A stretch of 64,000 nucleotides of DNA from Vibrio metschnikovii CIP 69.14 (GTDB taxonomy: Bacteria; Pseudomonadota; Gammaproteobacteria; Enterobacterales; Vibrionaceae). A program made the translations under genes and the position numbers. Within the stretch, counting starts at the first letter, position 1; every line of letters starts with the position of its first letter. Positions 18,909 through 28,082 of this stretch are shown piece after piece. The notes below the pieces were generated by a model. That model ran no database searches. It was not told where the DNA came from and saw nothing but the letters and a program-made list of their open reading frames with translations. Location: assembly GCF_000176155.1 (NCBI RefSeq), contig NZ_ACZO01000006.1, forward strand, positions 1-64,000. The letters are read 5' to 3'.

Positions 18909-20006
18909 TCAGACCGGGGATGGTGGCATGATTTGCCCAGTCGTTAATGGTTCTAAATCACTATCGGTCACTTCTTCAATAAAATCACCGACAACTTGCT
19001 CAACCATCTCGTCACTTTGACTGAAATAAGCCAAATGAAAGACCGCATCGCCTTCATTGACTAATGGGAGTGTTTGTTGACCAATCACAATCCCACCTTT
19101 GCTAGCTCTTATTTCAACTTCTACATTACCGAGTGGTGAATTAATGTAGGCTAATACTTGGCCTTTTTCGACTTTATCGCCAAGTGAAACGAGGGTTCGC
19201 AAAATGCCGTCGGCTTCTGCTCGCTGCCAACTGGTGGATTTGGCGATGACTGAGGTTGGGCGTTTTTTGCGACTTGGGCGCAGCATACCGATTTCTTGCA
19301 TGACGCGTTTTACGCCGACAATTCCAGCATGGATAGCGATAGGATCAAAGCGTAATGCTTCACCCGCTTCATAGGTCAATACGGTAATACCGGCTTTTTC
19401 GGCTTCGCTGCGTAACGAGCCATTACGCAGTGGTGAATCTAAAATAACTGGCGTAGCAAACGCTTCAGCGATACGTAAGGTTTCACGATTACTCAGATCA
19501 GCTCGAATTTGTGGTAAATTAGTTCGATGTATTGCACCTGTATGTAAATCAATGATGTAATCACAATTAAGTGCGACTTGAGAGAAGAAGTTATGCGCCA
19601 TTCGTGAGGCGAGTGAGCCTTTTTCACTGCCAGGAAAACAGCGATTAAGATCTCGCCGATCAGGAAGGTAGCGAGATTTATGAATAAAGCCAAACACATT
19701 GACTATAGGGACAGTGATTAATGTCCCTCTTAACTTTTTTGGGTCAAGCGAGTTGATCAGTTGTCGAACGATCTCGACCCCATTAAGTTCATCTCCATGA
19801 ATCGCGGCATTGACCATAAGGACCGGACCTTTCGAGATGCCATGGATGATTTCTATGGGGATGGATAGAGGAGAGTGGGTGTACAGTTTCGCAGCTTCGA
19901 GCTCAATGACTCGTTTACTTGCTGGGGGAATGGATTCCCCCAAAAATTGATAATCCGTATTTCGATTAGCCTTTACCACGTGTTTTTGTCCTTCTACTGG
20001 CCGCAT
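18909..20006 (-). CDS. M14/AstE-ASPA-like zinc hydrolase next to rimK
   Basis: A 365-residue protein of the succinylglutamate desuccinylase/aspartoacylase branch of M14 zinc carboxypeptidases. The zinc ligands are H70 and E73 (in NAAIHGDE) and H155 (in IIDLHTG); the catalytic Glu is E213 in TYEAG. The C-terminal 100 residues form a biotinyl-lipoyl-like beta domain ([22 protein letters not shown]). The start overlaps rimK by 41 nt, so the two are translationally linked. Family members hydrolyse N-acyl or peptide bonds next to Asp/Glu; removal of glutamates added by RimK is an attractive inference but is not shown by the sequence. Confidence 0.85.
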   Translation of the reverse strand: MRPVEGQKHVVKANRNTDYQFLGESIPPASKRVIELEAAKLYTHSPLSIPIEIIHGISKGPVLMVNAAIHGDELNGVEIVRQLINSLDPKKLRGTLITVPIVNVFGFIHKSRYLPDRRDLNRCFPGSEKGSLASRMAHNFFSQVALNCDYIIDLHTGAIHRTNLPQIRADLSNRETLRIAEAFATPVILDSPLRNGSLRSEAEKAGITVLTYEAGEALRFDPIAIHAGIVGVKRVMQEIGMLRPSRKKRPTSVIAKSTSWQRAEADGILRTLVSLGDKVEKGQVLAYINSPLGNVEVEIRASKGGIVIGQQTLPLVNEGDAVFHLAYFSQSDEMVEQVVGDFIEEVTDSDLEPLTTGQIMPPSPV

Positions 20007-20871
20007 TCTTCTCGATAAACTCGATGATCAGGCTGGCAATGTCTTTCCCTGTTGCGGCTTCAATGCCTTCTAAGCCCGGTGATGAATTGACTTCCATAAC
20101 CAATGGGCCTCGTTCTGAGCGAAGTAAATCGACACCAGCAACATTCAGTCCCATAATCTTAGCAGCATCAATCGCTGTTTTGCGTTCTAGAGGGGTAATT
20201 TTTACTAACGATGCGGTTCCCCCACGATGTAAATTGGAGCGAAATTCACCTTCAGCACCTTGACGCTTCATGGCGGCAATCACTTTATCACCGATAACAA
20301 AGCATCGAATATCGGCGCCACCCGCTTCTTTAATGTACTCTTGCACCATAATGTTGGCTTTCAGGCCCATAAAAGCTTCAATGACACTTTCAGCCGCTTT
20401 TCGGGTTTCAGCTAATACGACACCGATACCTTGAGTACCTTCAAGCAATTTAATTACTACAGGAGCCCCTCCTACCATGTCTAACAAGTCTTTGACATCA
20501 TCAGGCTTGCTGGCAAAGCCAGTGATCGGCATACCAATGCCTTTACGAGAAAGTAGCTGCATTGAACGTAACTTGTCACGTGAGCGGCTGATGGCAACAG
20601 ATTCATTGGCAGGATAAACCCCCATCATTTCAAACTGACGTAATACTGCGGTGCCGTAGAAGGTGACTGAAGCACCGATCCTTGGGATCACTGCATCAAA
20701 ACCACCGAGCTCTTCACCTTTAAAATGGATCTCGGGTTGGTCTGAATTGATATTCATATAACAGCGTAAGGCATCAATGACTTTTACCTCATGACCGCGC
20801 TGTTTACATGCTTCAATCAAGCGCTTCGTGGAGTACAGAGAAGCGTTACGCGATAGAATACCAATTTTCAT
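19966..20871 (-). CDS. rimK: RimK, S6-glutamate ligase family ATP-grasp enzyme
   Basis: A 301-residue ATP-grasp ligase. E. coli RimK adds glutamates to the C-terminus of ribosomal protein S6 and can make poly-alpha-glutamate. The N-terminal preATP-grasp part starts [15 protein letters not shown]; the nucleotide-binding loop is [15 protein letters not shown] and the metal-binding [13 protein letters not shown] lies near the end. A basic tail ([10 protein letters not shown]) follows. It is the middle gene of a leftward trio: its start abuts the stop of the retropepsin-like gene (shared base 20871) and its 3' end overlaps the M14 gene. Confidence 0.95.
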   Translation of the reverse strand: MKIGILSRNASLYSTKRLIEACKQRGHEVKVIDALRCYMNINSDQPEIHFKGEELGGFDAVIPRIGASVTFYGTAVLRQFEMMGVYPANESVAISRSRDKLRSMQLLSRKGIGMPITGFASKPDDVKDLLDMVGGAPVVIKLLEGTQGIGVVLAETRKAAESVIEAFMGLKANIMVQEYIKEAGGADIRCFVIGDKVIAAMKRQGAEGEFRSNLHRGGTASLVKITPLERKTAIDAAKIMGLNVAGVDLLRSERGPLVMEVNSSPGLEGIEAATGKDIASLIIEFIEKNAASRRTKTRGKG

Positions 20872-21317
20872 TATTTATTTTCCTCGAAAGGGATTAAAAA
20901 AGATTGTGTAGGATCGACAATCAGTTTGTGATGCATTGCGGTTCTGCCGAGTAACATACGAAACGCCATATTCTCACGATTGGTTAGCGTTATTTCGATC
21001 GGCCAGCGTTGACCACCGAGACAAAGATCGGATTTGATCACATAGCGGGATTCCTCGTGCCCACCGGAATCACGCACGATACGTTCATCAATCACTTCGG
21101 CTTCACAGACGGTGACTTTATCTACATTATGTTGTAATGGATGAATCCAAAATCTCACCCATAGCGCGTCATCTTTGGTAAAGCTTTCTACTTTAAAAGC
21201 GTGTAAACAAGAGGTTCTTGCGCCAGTATCGATTTTGGCTTTTATTTTTTCAATGCCTAAATCAGGAAGGCTAAGTGTTTCTCTCCATCCAACAATCATT
21301 TTTTTTGTCATGGTCAT
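20871..21317 (-). CDS. rimB: RimB-like retropepsin-fold (ATP-dependent zinc protease) protein
   Basis: About 148 residues of the COG4067/PF05618 family, annotated as ATP-dependent zinc protease but carrying a retropepsin-like [15 protein letters not shown] motif, where the Asp of DTGA would be catalytic. The C-terminal [20 protein letters not shown] stretch is typical. Starts at 21317, 21311 or a GTG at 21347 are possible; family alignment favours the ATGs before MIVGWRE. In pseudomonads homologues lie beside rimK and affect S6 modification (recalled, not checked). The stop shares a base with the rimK start, showing operon coupling. Confidence 0.82.
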   Translation of the reverse strand: MTMTKKMIVGWRETLSLPDLGIEKIKAKIDTGARTSCLHAFKVESFTKDDALWVRFWIHPLQHNVDKVTVCEAEVIDERIVRDSGGHEESRYVIKSDLCLGGQRWPIEITLTNRENMAFRMLLGRTAMHHKLIVDPTQSFLIPFEENK

Positions 21318-21660
21318 TTTTTTGAATATGGTTGTGTATTTGAGCACAGTTGATGCTGCTCAGGAATGGCCCATAAGGGAAGAAAATTAGCAGCATCTCG
21401 ATACGACAGTCATCGAGTCATCAGCTTGAATCGAGTTAGGTGAATAACTCGGGAAAATTCAAGGGAGCGAACTCTAGCAGCAGATAAAATCCGCAGCTAA
21501 TGAATAAAATTATTCGTATCGATAAAAAAAATTGATACACCGCTTACTTTATTTTGTGACTGAATAATTCACTCATCCAATCAATGCGTTTGATTGCATC
21601 GTATAACCTGTTACGCCGGCAAGTACCAACGGGTTGAGTGAAAATTAGCCTCATTTGAAT

Positions 21661-21694
21661 GATAGGCTTTGTTCGGTTCTGAACAAAGCCTATC
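21661..21694. terminator. Strong hairpin downstream of pepD
   Basis: Perfect 14-bp stem GATAGGCTTTGTTC (21661-21674) and its complement (21681-21694) with a 6-nt loop, 12 nt beyond the pepD stop in the direction of pepD transcription. T run is poor, so it may be an atypical terminator. The remaining gap to the rimB-like gene (21318-21660) is AT-rich, presumably holds that operon's promoter, and shows no gene. Confidence 0.6.
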
Positions 21695-21705
21695 ATAATT
21701 ATCGA

Positions 21706-23184
21706 TTAGACAGACTGTTTTGTTGGAATATGTTCCAATAAAGCGACCATTTGTTGCCAAAATAGCGCTACAGTATCTATTTTCACTTTTTCATCTGGAG
21801 AGTGAGGGAACTTAATCGTTGGGCCAAAGGAAAGCATATCCATATGTGGGTATGGTTTTTTGAATAGTCCACACTCTAATCCGGCATGAATGACCATGAT
21901 ATTGGGTTTATGGCCATAAATGCCTTCATACATATCACGGAAGATGGCCATGATTTCTGAGTCGGCATCGGGTTTCCAACCAGGATAGGCTCCTGAAAAA
22001 CGAACGTCGGCACCGGCTAATTCGGCGATAGAGGTTAGCATCCCTTCAACTTGGCTGCGTCCAGAATCAATCAATGAACGGATCAAACATAGCACATTCA
22101 CTTGCTCTGCTTCGGTTGTGATCACGCCGACATTAAGTGAGGTTTCTACCACCCCTTGAATCTCGTCACTCATGCGGATCACACCGTTCGGACAAGCATT
22201 CAGTGCGGCAATGAAGCGTTGCTGATCGGCGCTTGAGAATACCCCTTGAGTGGTTTCTTTCGCTTGATTAAAGGTGGTAATACTGGTTTCTACTTTACCC
22301 AGTTCAGCGACTAATAATTGCTGATAATCATTAAACACTTGTTCTAACTGCGTTTCCATTTCTGCCGGGATAGCGACGGTAATAAAAGCTTCTCTTGGAA
22401 TCGCATTACGTAAGCTCCCACCTCGAAACTCAATTAAACGCAGATCCAACGTTGCTGCGTAAGTGGCAAGAAAACGACCAAGCAATTTGTTAGCGTTACC
22501 GCGACCAGTATGAATGTCACAACCTGAATGGCCGCCTTTTAAGCCTTTTAAGGTTAATTGTCGGGTGATAAAGCCAGAAGGAATCGTTTCACGAGTGATG
22601 GCGAAAGTCAGTGCGCCATCAACCCCACCGGCACAGCCCATGTAGACTTCACCTTCTTGCTCTGAATCGGTATTGAGAAGAATATCGCCTTCTAGCCAAC
22701 CGGCTTGCAGACCAAATGCACCTGTCATGCCGGCTTCTTCATCGATGGTCAATAAAACTTCAAGCGGGCCATGTTTGATCTCATTCGAGGCAAGTACGGC
22801 TAAACAGGTTGCCATGCCAATGCCATTATCCGCACCTAATGTGGTTCCTTTTGCTGTTACCCATTCTCCATCAATATAAGGTTGGATTGGGTCGGTCGCA
22901 AAGTCATGTTGCGTTTCTTCATTTTTTTGCGGAACCATATCAATGTGTGCTTGGAGTACAACTCCTTTTTTGTGCTCCATTCCTGCAGTGGCTGGTTTTT
23001 TGATAAACACATTGCCGATCGGATCGCGACGAACCTCTAAGCCTTGCTGAGTCGCCCAATCAATAATGTATTGAGCCAGTGCTTCTTCATGTTTAGAGGG
23101 ATGAGGGATAGAACAAATTTTGTCAAAAAACTGCCAAACAGGGCTAGGTGATAAACTACTGATTTCAGAATGGAATTCAGACAC
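21706..23184 (-). CDS. pepD: Aminoacyl-histidine dipeptidase PepD
   Basis: A 492-residue M20-family zinc dipeptidase (Xaa-His dipeptidase, carnosinase-like), cytosolic. Zinc ligands lie in VLQAHIDMVPQ, TTLGADNGIGMA, TIDEEAGMTGAFG and near the C-terminal MVIHAGLECG. I chose GTG at 23184 because AAGGAG is 7 nt upstream and the resulting MSEFHSEIS start matches family members; an in-frame start 11 codons upstream lacks such a site. It is a single-gene unit on the minus strand upstream of the rimB-rimK-M14 trio. Confidence 0.95.
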   Translation of the reverse strand: MSEFHSEISSLSPSPVWQFFDKICSIPHPSKHEEALAQYIIDWATQQGLEVRRDPIGNVFIKKPATAGMEHKKGVVLQAHIDMVPQKNEETQHDFATDPIQPYIDGEWVTAKGTTLGADNGIGMATCLAVLASNEIKHGPLEVLLTIDEEAGMTGAFGLQAGWLEGDILLNTDSEQEGEVYMGCAGGVDGALTFAITRETIPSGFITRQLTLKGLKGGHSGCDIHTGRGNANKLLGRFLATYAATLDLRLIEFRGGSLRNAIPREAFITVAIPAEMETQLEQVFNDYQQLLVAELGKVETSITTFNQAKETTQGVFSSADQQRFIAALNACPNGVIRMSDEIQGVVETSLNVGVITTEAEQVNVLCLIRSLIDSGRSQVEGMLTSIAELAGADVRFSGAYPGWKPDADSEIMAIFRDMYEGIYGHKPNIMVIHAGLECGLFKKPYPHMDMLSFGPTIKFPHSPDEKVKIDTVALFWQQMVALLEHIPTKQSV

Positions 23185-23792
23185 TGATAACTCCTTTTTG
23201 TGATTGTCCCCGATCAATGAGCATATTTATGGATGTTTTACAGAGTAATAAACTGAGATCGGAGGTGAGACGATAATATGAAATAGCATACCACTATGCG
23301 AGATCTGGGAGTAGTGGATTTATTATCCTTCTCGATGGCTACCATTTTTCCTGCTTGAGATTTACCACGTTCGTTACGCTAGTCACATTGTTCATCGTTG
23401 TTCAGTGAGTCGCGATCAAAGTTATCTTTTGTTTATTCGGCTGAACGATGACGACAACGTGAAACATTCCGCTTATTGAGAGTCAATGATACACGTATTA
23501 TTCAATTGTTTTGAGGCTTTAAGGACGAGAGGGTCTCCCCATGTTGAGTGAGGAGCGAAGACATTATTACTGATATTTGTGTAATTAAATTACCAAATTT
23601 CGTCGGGATTAGTGTTTTTTTGTGCTTTTTTGTGATTTTAGTCACCAAAAGTGTTGTAATTAATTTTCTTGGTGGTATATTTGTAACCAACTTCCCAAGT
23701 GAAGAAAAAATGCTCAAAGGATGAGTCCGATTTATCGCCTCCAAGGAACTGAGAAATCAACTTAATGACGTTTGATTTTAAAGGTGATAGTT

Positions 23793-23882
23793 ATGAATAA
23801 AGGTTTATCTTGTGTAATGTTCTGGAAAAACAATTCTGTTTTTACTAGCAACTTTACTTATCCATCAAGTTTTGGTTATTAA
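23793..23882 (+). CDS. Possible 29-residue small protein
   Basis: Frame beginning MNKGLSCVMFWKN and ending PSSFGY, preceded by AAAGGTG (23780-23786) at good distance from ATG 23793. It is followed 82 nt later by a strong terminator. It has no recognisable family and no clear membrane helix. The ribosome site and orphan terminator make it possible; the size makes chance equally likely. Confidence 0.25.
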   Translation: MNKGLSCVMFWKNNSVFTSNFTYPSSFGY

Positions 23883-23964
23883 ATTAACCACTTGAAAGTT
23901 ATGTAGTTTTGTTCACCCCTATATTAGAATCTATTGTTAATCTACAGTGATTAAAATAATTCAC

Positions 23965-23993
23965 CGCCATCTGTACTCAGATGGCGTTTTTTT
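23965..23993 (+). terminator. Orphan terminator upstream of the purine permease
   Basis: CGCCATCT (23965-23972) pairs with AGATGGCG (23979-23986) around a 6-nt loop and is followed by seven T. No annotated plus-strand gene lies upstream within 4 kb, so it points to an unannotated transcript. Confidence 0.88.
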
Positions 23994-24137
23994 ATGCTTA
24001 ACGATCCGTAATAATCCTTTGCTCAGCAGATGAGCATTGTCCTCGCGAGTATCACTTCACGAACGTTGGTCTGGCGCTTTCACATTTTTAGCATAGATAA
24101 AGTCGTTTTTTTCCTACAGATTGATAGTAGTTGTGTA

Positions 24138-24197
24138 TGGAATTTATCTGTTGATAACTTTATAATCCTCGCCAATCGATTACGCAACCGTTTACTT
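24138..24197 (+). promoter_or_regulatory. Promoter and PurR box of the purine permease-gpt operon
   Basis: The -10 box TATAAT (24161-24166) is perfect; a weak -35 (TGGAAT, 24138-24143) is 17 nt upstream. ACGCAACCGTTTACTT (24182-24197) fits the PurR operator ANGCAANCGNTTNCNT at every defined position and lies just downstream of the start point, where PurR bound to hypoxanthine or guanine would block transcription. The ATG of the permease is 22 nt further. Confidence 0.85.
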
Positions 24198-24218
24198 TGT
24201 CTGTATTAGGATTCTACC

Positions 24219-25511
24219 ATGTTAGAAAAACTGTTTAAACTCAGTGAAAATGGCACAACCGTGCGCACTGAGATCATTGCCGGGATCACGACGTTTCTGA
24301 CCATGGCTTATATTATTTTTGTGAATCCGGCAATTTTAGCGGATGCAGGAATGGACCGTGGTGCTGTCTTTGTGGCGACCTGTTTAGCGGCAGCGATTGG
24401 CTGTTTTATTATGGGTTTTGTCGCTAACTACCCGATAGCACAAGCCCCTGGCATGGGGTTAAATGCTTTCTTTACCTATGTTGTTGTACTTGGCATGGGG
24501 TATACGTGGCAAGTGGCGTTAGCGGCGGTATTTTGCTCAGGTATTTTATTTATCCTGTTGAGTCTATTTAAGATTCGTGAATGGATCATTAATTCGATTC
24601 CAATGTCGTTACGCACGGGTATCTCTGCCGGCATTGGCTTGTTTTTAGCATTTATCGCGCTTAAAAATGCTGGCATTGTGGTCGATAACCCGGCAACTTT
24701 GGTGTCAATGGGAGCGATTACCTCGTTGCCTGCTGTGTTGGGGGCGTTAAGCTTTTTCTTCACGATTGCTCTGGTTCATCGCGGTGTTAAAGGGGCGGTA
24801 ATGATCGCTATTTTAGCGGTGACTATTTTAGGGTTGATTGTTGGCGATGTGACTTGGGGAGGCATCATGTCTACGCCACCAAGTATTGCTCCAACTTTCA
24901 TGCAGCTTGATTTTTCAGCCGTATTTGAAATCGGCATGATTTCAATTGTGTTTGCTTTCTTGTTTGTTGACCTGTTTGATACCGCTGGAACTCTCGTTGG
25001 AGTGGCAAACAAAGCGGGTTTCATTGGTAAAGATGGTAAAATTCCACGTTTAAATCGAGCATTGCTTGCTGACTCGACAGCGACGTCTGTCGGCGCATTA
25101 TTGGGCACCTCGAATACCACATCTTATGTCGAAAGTGTTTCAGGTGTGGCTGCAGGCGGTCGCACGGGCTTAACCGCGGTAGTTGTTGGCATTTTATTTA
25201 TACTTGCATTATTCTTCTCGCCATTAGCGGGAATGATCCCTGCCTACGCTACGGCGGGTGCGTTGTTTTATGTCGCGATTCTAATGATGTCCGGCTTGGT
25301 AAGTATCGACTGGCGAGATCTTACAGAAGCGGCACCGACGGTAGTGACTTGCTTATTAATGCCTTTAACCTTCTCAATAGCTGAAGGTATCGCACTTGGT
25401 TTTATCTCTTACGCCGTGATTAAACTATTGAGTGGCAAAGGTCGACACGTTTCGCTTAGTGTTTGGATTATGGCGATCGTCTTTGTTATTAAGTTTATTC
25501 TTGAAGCGTAA
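24219..25511 (+). CDS. NCS2-family purine (hypoxanthine/guanine/adenine) permease
   Basis: A 430-residue inner-membrane protein with about 12-14 helices, of the AzgA/GhxP subgroup of NCS2 transporters, proton symporters for purine bases. Diagnostic are the N-terminal RTEIIAGITTFLTMAYIIFVNP, QAPGMGLNAFFTY in helix 3, DLFDTAGTLVGVANKAG in helix 8 and GTSNTTSYVESVSGVAAGGRTG in helix 10. The gene lies 36 nt before gpt and behind a PurR box, so uptake and salvage of purines are coregulated. Which base is preferred cannot be told. Confidence 0.92.
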   Translation: MLEKLFKLSENGTTVRTEIIAGITTFLTMAYIIFVNPAILADAGMDRGAVFVATCLAAAIGCFIMGFVANYPIAQAPGMGLNAFFTYVVVLGMGYTWQVALAAVFCSGILFILLSLFKIREWIINSIPMSLRTGISAGIGLFLAFIALKNAGIVVDNPATLVSMGAITSLPAVLGALSFFFTIALVHRGVKGAVMIAILAVTILGLIVGDVTWGGIMSTPPSIAPTFMQLDFSAVFEIGMISIVFAFLFVDLFDTAGTLVGVANKAGFIGKDGKIPRLNRALLADSTATSVGALLGTSNTTSYVESVSGVAAGGRTGLTAVVVGILFILALFFSPLAGMIPAYATAGALFYVAILMMSGLVSIDWRDLTEAAPTVVTCLLMPLTFSIAEGIALGFISYAVIKLLSGKGRHVSLSVWIMAIVFVIKFILEA

Positions 25512-25547
25512 ATAGGCTCTATTTTCAAATAATTAGGTTCAATCACA

Positions 25548-26012
25548 ATGAGTAAAAAATTCGTAATCACTTGGGACAATATGCAAAATTTTTGCCGTGA
25601 ATTAGCCCAGCGTCAAATGCCTGCTGAGCAATGGAAAGGTATCCTCGGTGTGAGTCGCGGTGGGTTGGTTCCTGCAGCTATTTTAGCGCGTGAACTTGGT
25701 ATTCGTTATGTTGATACCGTTTGTATCTCAAGTTACGATCATGACCATCAACGTGATATGACCGTACTGAAAGCACCTGAGCATGATGGTGAAGGTTTTC
25801 TTATTGTTGATGATTTGGTTGATAGCGGTGATACGGCACGCAAAATACGTGAAATGTACCCGAAAGCTAAATTTGTGACCGTTTGTGCTAAACCAGCAGG
25901 TAAAGATTTAGTGGATGAATACGTAGTCGATATTGAACAAGATACTTGGATTGAACAACCTTGGGATATGGCTTTAGCTTATGTTGAACCAGTGAATCGT
26001 AAGCAAAAATAA
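25548..26012 (+). CDS. gpt: Xanthine-guanine phosphoribosyltransferase
   Basis: A 154-residue type I phosphoribosyltransferase, similar in length to E. coli Gpt (152). It converts guanine, xanthine and, less well, hypoxanthine to their nucleotides with PRPP. The PRPP loop is [13 protein letters not shown] (residues 84-96); [13 protein letters not shown] near 34-46 is the second phosphate-binding loop. It forms an operon with the upstream purine permease and ends at a terminator. Confidence 0.96.
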   Translation: MSKKFVITWDNMQNFCRELAQRQMPAEQWKGILGVSRGGLVPAAILARELGIRYVDTVCISSYDHDHQRDMTVLKAPEHDGEGFLIVDDLVDSGDTARKIREMYPKAKFVTVCAKPAGKDLVDEYVVDIEQDTWIEQPWDMALAYVEPVNRKQK

Positions 26013-26059
26013 CGACAATTATTGATTCATCACCAGTTTCCCGCAATTAATCGACATAT

Positions 26060-26083
26060 GGCCCTGCAAAGGGCCTTTTTTTT
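26060..26083 (+). terminator. Terminator after gpt
   Basis: GGCCCT (26060-26065) and AGGGCC (26070-26075) with a GCAA tetraloop, followed by eight T. Confidence 0.9.
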
Positions 26084-26124
26084 GATTACTATAAGGTCTA
26101 AGCGGTTTAATAATGAGATGCATC

Positions 26125-27372
26125 ATGTCTGAATCAAGTAATATCAACCTATCTGAAACGCTCTTTCAACAGCATAAAGAGGCGAAAGAGACTTCCTCTC
26201 TCACGCAATACATGCCGAGCAGTAGTGAGTTTTTTGAACAGAAAATGGAGCAGGACCCTTTTTCTTGGTATCGAAATTTACGTCGTTTACAGTGGGCTTG
26301 GTTAGGAATCAATCCAATTGACCAAGAAGAAGTCCTCGCCAACATGGCTTCGTCTGAGCATTCTCGTAGTCATGAAAAGTGGTTAGATACGGTGATTGGT
26401 TATCATAGTGGTAACTGGACTTATGAGTGGACAAAGCTCGGCGGGCGTTATCATAAGCAAAGTGAAGCCTTAACGGGAGAAGCGGCGGCAGAACGTATGT
26501 TTAGTGCTTCCCTTTGCTACAGTATTGCCGGTTATCCCCATTTAAAAAATGATACCTTAGCTATTCAAGCGCGAGTGTTAGCCAATGCCGCTTATAAACA
26601 AGCCTCTGAACTGACGCAGTATACGATTAAACCATTAGAGTTTGATTATCAAGGTAAGAAAATTCTTGGCCACCTACACTTATCACACACCGATGAGCCA
26701 CAACCGGTGGTGATCGTTAGTGCCGGTCTTGATAGTTTGCAAACCGATATGTGGCGTCTCTTTCGTGATTATTTGGCTAAACGAAATATTGCGATGTTAA
26801 CGATTGATATGCCTTCTGTTGGCCACAGTAATCATTGGTCATTAACGCAAGATTCTTCCTGTTTACACCAAGCGGTACTTAATCAATTAGCGCCCTTGCC
26901 TTGGGTTGATCATCGTCGAGTTGGTTTGATTGGTTTTCGCTTTGGTGGTAACGCCATGGTAAGACTATCGTTTATTGAATCAGATAAAATTAAAGCGTGT
27001 GTCGCTATCGGCGCTCCGGTGCATGATATTTTTGTTTCTCAGCAAAAAATGAAGCTGATGTCGAAAATGTACATGGATGTATTAGCGTCGCGAATTGGTA
27101 AGCATGCGGTTGATATTCCGAGTTTATCGGCTCAACTCATGGCATGGTCACTGAAAGTGCAAGGCTTCCTTGCGACTCGACGTACTAAAGTTCCTATTTT
27201 GGCGTTAGCGATGGAAGGTGATCCGGTTTCACCTGCCAGCGATAATCATTTGATTGCGACTTTTAGTCAAGGTGGGCAATCAAAACAGATAAAGAGTGAA
27301 AGTCTTACACGAGGATATGAGCAATCCCTCGATTTAGCGATAAAGTGGCTGGAAGAACAACTTTGCGAATGA
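26125..27372 (+). CDS. frsA: FrsA, fermentation-respiration switch esterase
   Basis: A 415-residue alpha/beta-hydrolase. FrsA binds the unphosphorylated sugar-transport protein IIA-Glc and shifts metabolism between respiration and fermentation. The N-terminal third is the FrsA-specific cap (SWYRNLRRLQWAWLG, DTVIGYHSGNW); the hydrolase core has VVIVSAGLDSLQTDMWRLF and VGLIGFRFGGNAM, where the usual nucleophile elbow GxSxG is replaced by GFRFG, so classical serine esterase activity is doubtful. A pyruvate decarboxylase activity reported for the V. vulnificus protein has been disputed. ATG 26125 fits the family N-terminus (MSE...LSETLF). It precedes crl, as in other vibrios. Confidence 0.93.
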   Translation: MSESSNINLSETLFQQHKEAKETSSLTQYMPSSSEFFEQKMEQDPFSWYRNLRRLQWAWLGINPIDQEEVLANMASSEHSRSHEKWLDTVIGYHSGNWTYEWTKLGGRYHKQSEALTGEAAAERMFSASLCYSIAGYPHLKNDTLAIQARVLANAAYKQASELTQYTIKPLEFDYQGKKILGHLHLSHTDEPQPVVIVSAGLDSLQTDMWRLFRDYLAKRNIAMLTIDMPSVGHSNHWSLTQDSSCLHQAVLNQLAPLPWVDHRRVGLIGFRFGGNAMVRLSFIESDKIKACVAIGAPVHDIFVSQQKMKLMSKMYMDVLASRIGKHAVDIPSLSAQLMAWSLKVQGFLATRRTKVPILALAMEGDPVSPASDNHLIATFSQGGQSKQIKSESLTRGYEQSLDLAIKWLEEQLCE

Positions 27373-27464
27373 CTTTTGGCTTAAATTAGTTAAGAGTGAA
27401 TTGTCTGCGTTTTTAAGCGTATGATTATTAAAAGCAATAATCATTCTTAACAAGGAGAGTCTAC

Positions 27465-27854
27465 ATGTCAGAGGCAGCAAAATATCCGACACACTATCGT
27501 TTATTATCGACGTTAAAAGCGATTGGTCCTTATTTACGGGAAGGGCAGTGCCAGGAAGGCATTTATTGGTTTGATTGTTTAGCTTTTTGTATTAACGATA
27601 AAAAATCGCCTGAAAAACGAGAGTTTTGGGGCTGGTGGATGGAGTTGACGACGACCGAAACTGGCTTTGAAGCCAATTATCGTATCGGCCGCTATAACCT
27701 CGCAGGTCAATGGGAAGAGAGTAAGCCAACGGCGGCGGCGCTGCCTGAAGTGATTCGTACCCAAGAAGATTTTCATAAAAAGTTAGCTCAAACTTTGCAG
27801 CAACGTTTTGAGTTAAGTCTGTCCCTGCATCAACAATCGACAGAGTTTGCTTAA
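27465..27854 (+). CDS. crl: Crl, sigma-S assembly factor
   Basis: A 129-residue cytosolic protein. Crl binds the stationary-phase sigma factor RpoS and helps it join RNA polymerase core. Family signatures are the Trp/Phe-rich YWFDCLAFCIN and REFWGWWMEL segments. The ribosome site AAGGAGAG (27451-27458) is strong. It is slightly divergent from and 92 nt downstream of frsA, in the usual order. A terminator follows. Confidence 0.93.
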   Translation: MSEAAKYPTHYRLLSTLKAIGPYLREGQCQEGIYWFDCLAFCINDKKSPEKREFWGWWMELTTTETGFEANYRIGRYNLAGQWEESKPTAAALPEVIRTQEDFHKKLAQTLQQRFELSLSLHQQSTEFA

Positions 27855-27989
27855 TTGTAGGTTGCCGGCTTTCTAAGCATGACAGCGTTATCACTTAATC
27901 ATTGGGTTGTTGCATTTTATCGTGTTAATAAAGCACTTCCTTTACTGCTCATTGAGTGCTTAGCAGAGTAAGAAATAATTCCCACTAAA

Positions 27990-28014
27990 AAAAGGTGCTC
28001 TTTAGCACCTTTTC
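27990..28014 (+). terminator. Terminator after crl
   Basis: AAAGGTGCT (27991-27999) and AGCACCTTT (28004-28012) around a 4-nt loop; T run short and merges with the stem. The 27855-27990 gap holds nothing else recognised. Confidence 0.75.
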
Positions 28015-28082
28015 TGCTTGTGTAAGAGGCGCTGGATTGCTAAAACATCACCTCTTAAATGTTTTCTTCAACAGACAAAATC

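Larger units (their letters stand above)
23185..23994 (+). other. Gene-free region with a possible orphan transcription unit
   Basis: About 800 nt with no convincing protein gene on either strand. The left third should hold the pepD promoter (leftward). On the plus strand the region ends in a clear intrinsic terminator (23965-23993) that no annotated gene uses, so a short RNA or small-protein message probably ends there. The part from about 23570 on is AT-rich. A 29-codon frame with a plausible ribosome site lies at 23793-23882. I recognise no known RNA family. Confidence 0.5.

Noticed and set aside
23502..23744. 80-codon minus-strand frame in the gap between pepD and the purine permease
   Set aside because: No ribosome site, composition follows the AT-rich background, and it resembles no family known to me.
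23570..23760. c-di-GMP or other known riboswitch in the AT-rich part of the gap
   Set aside because: None of the conserved aptamer cores could be recognised.
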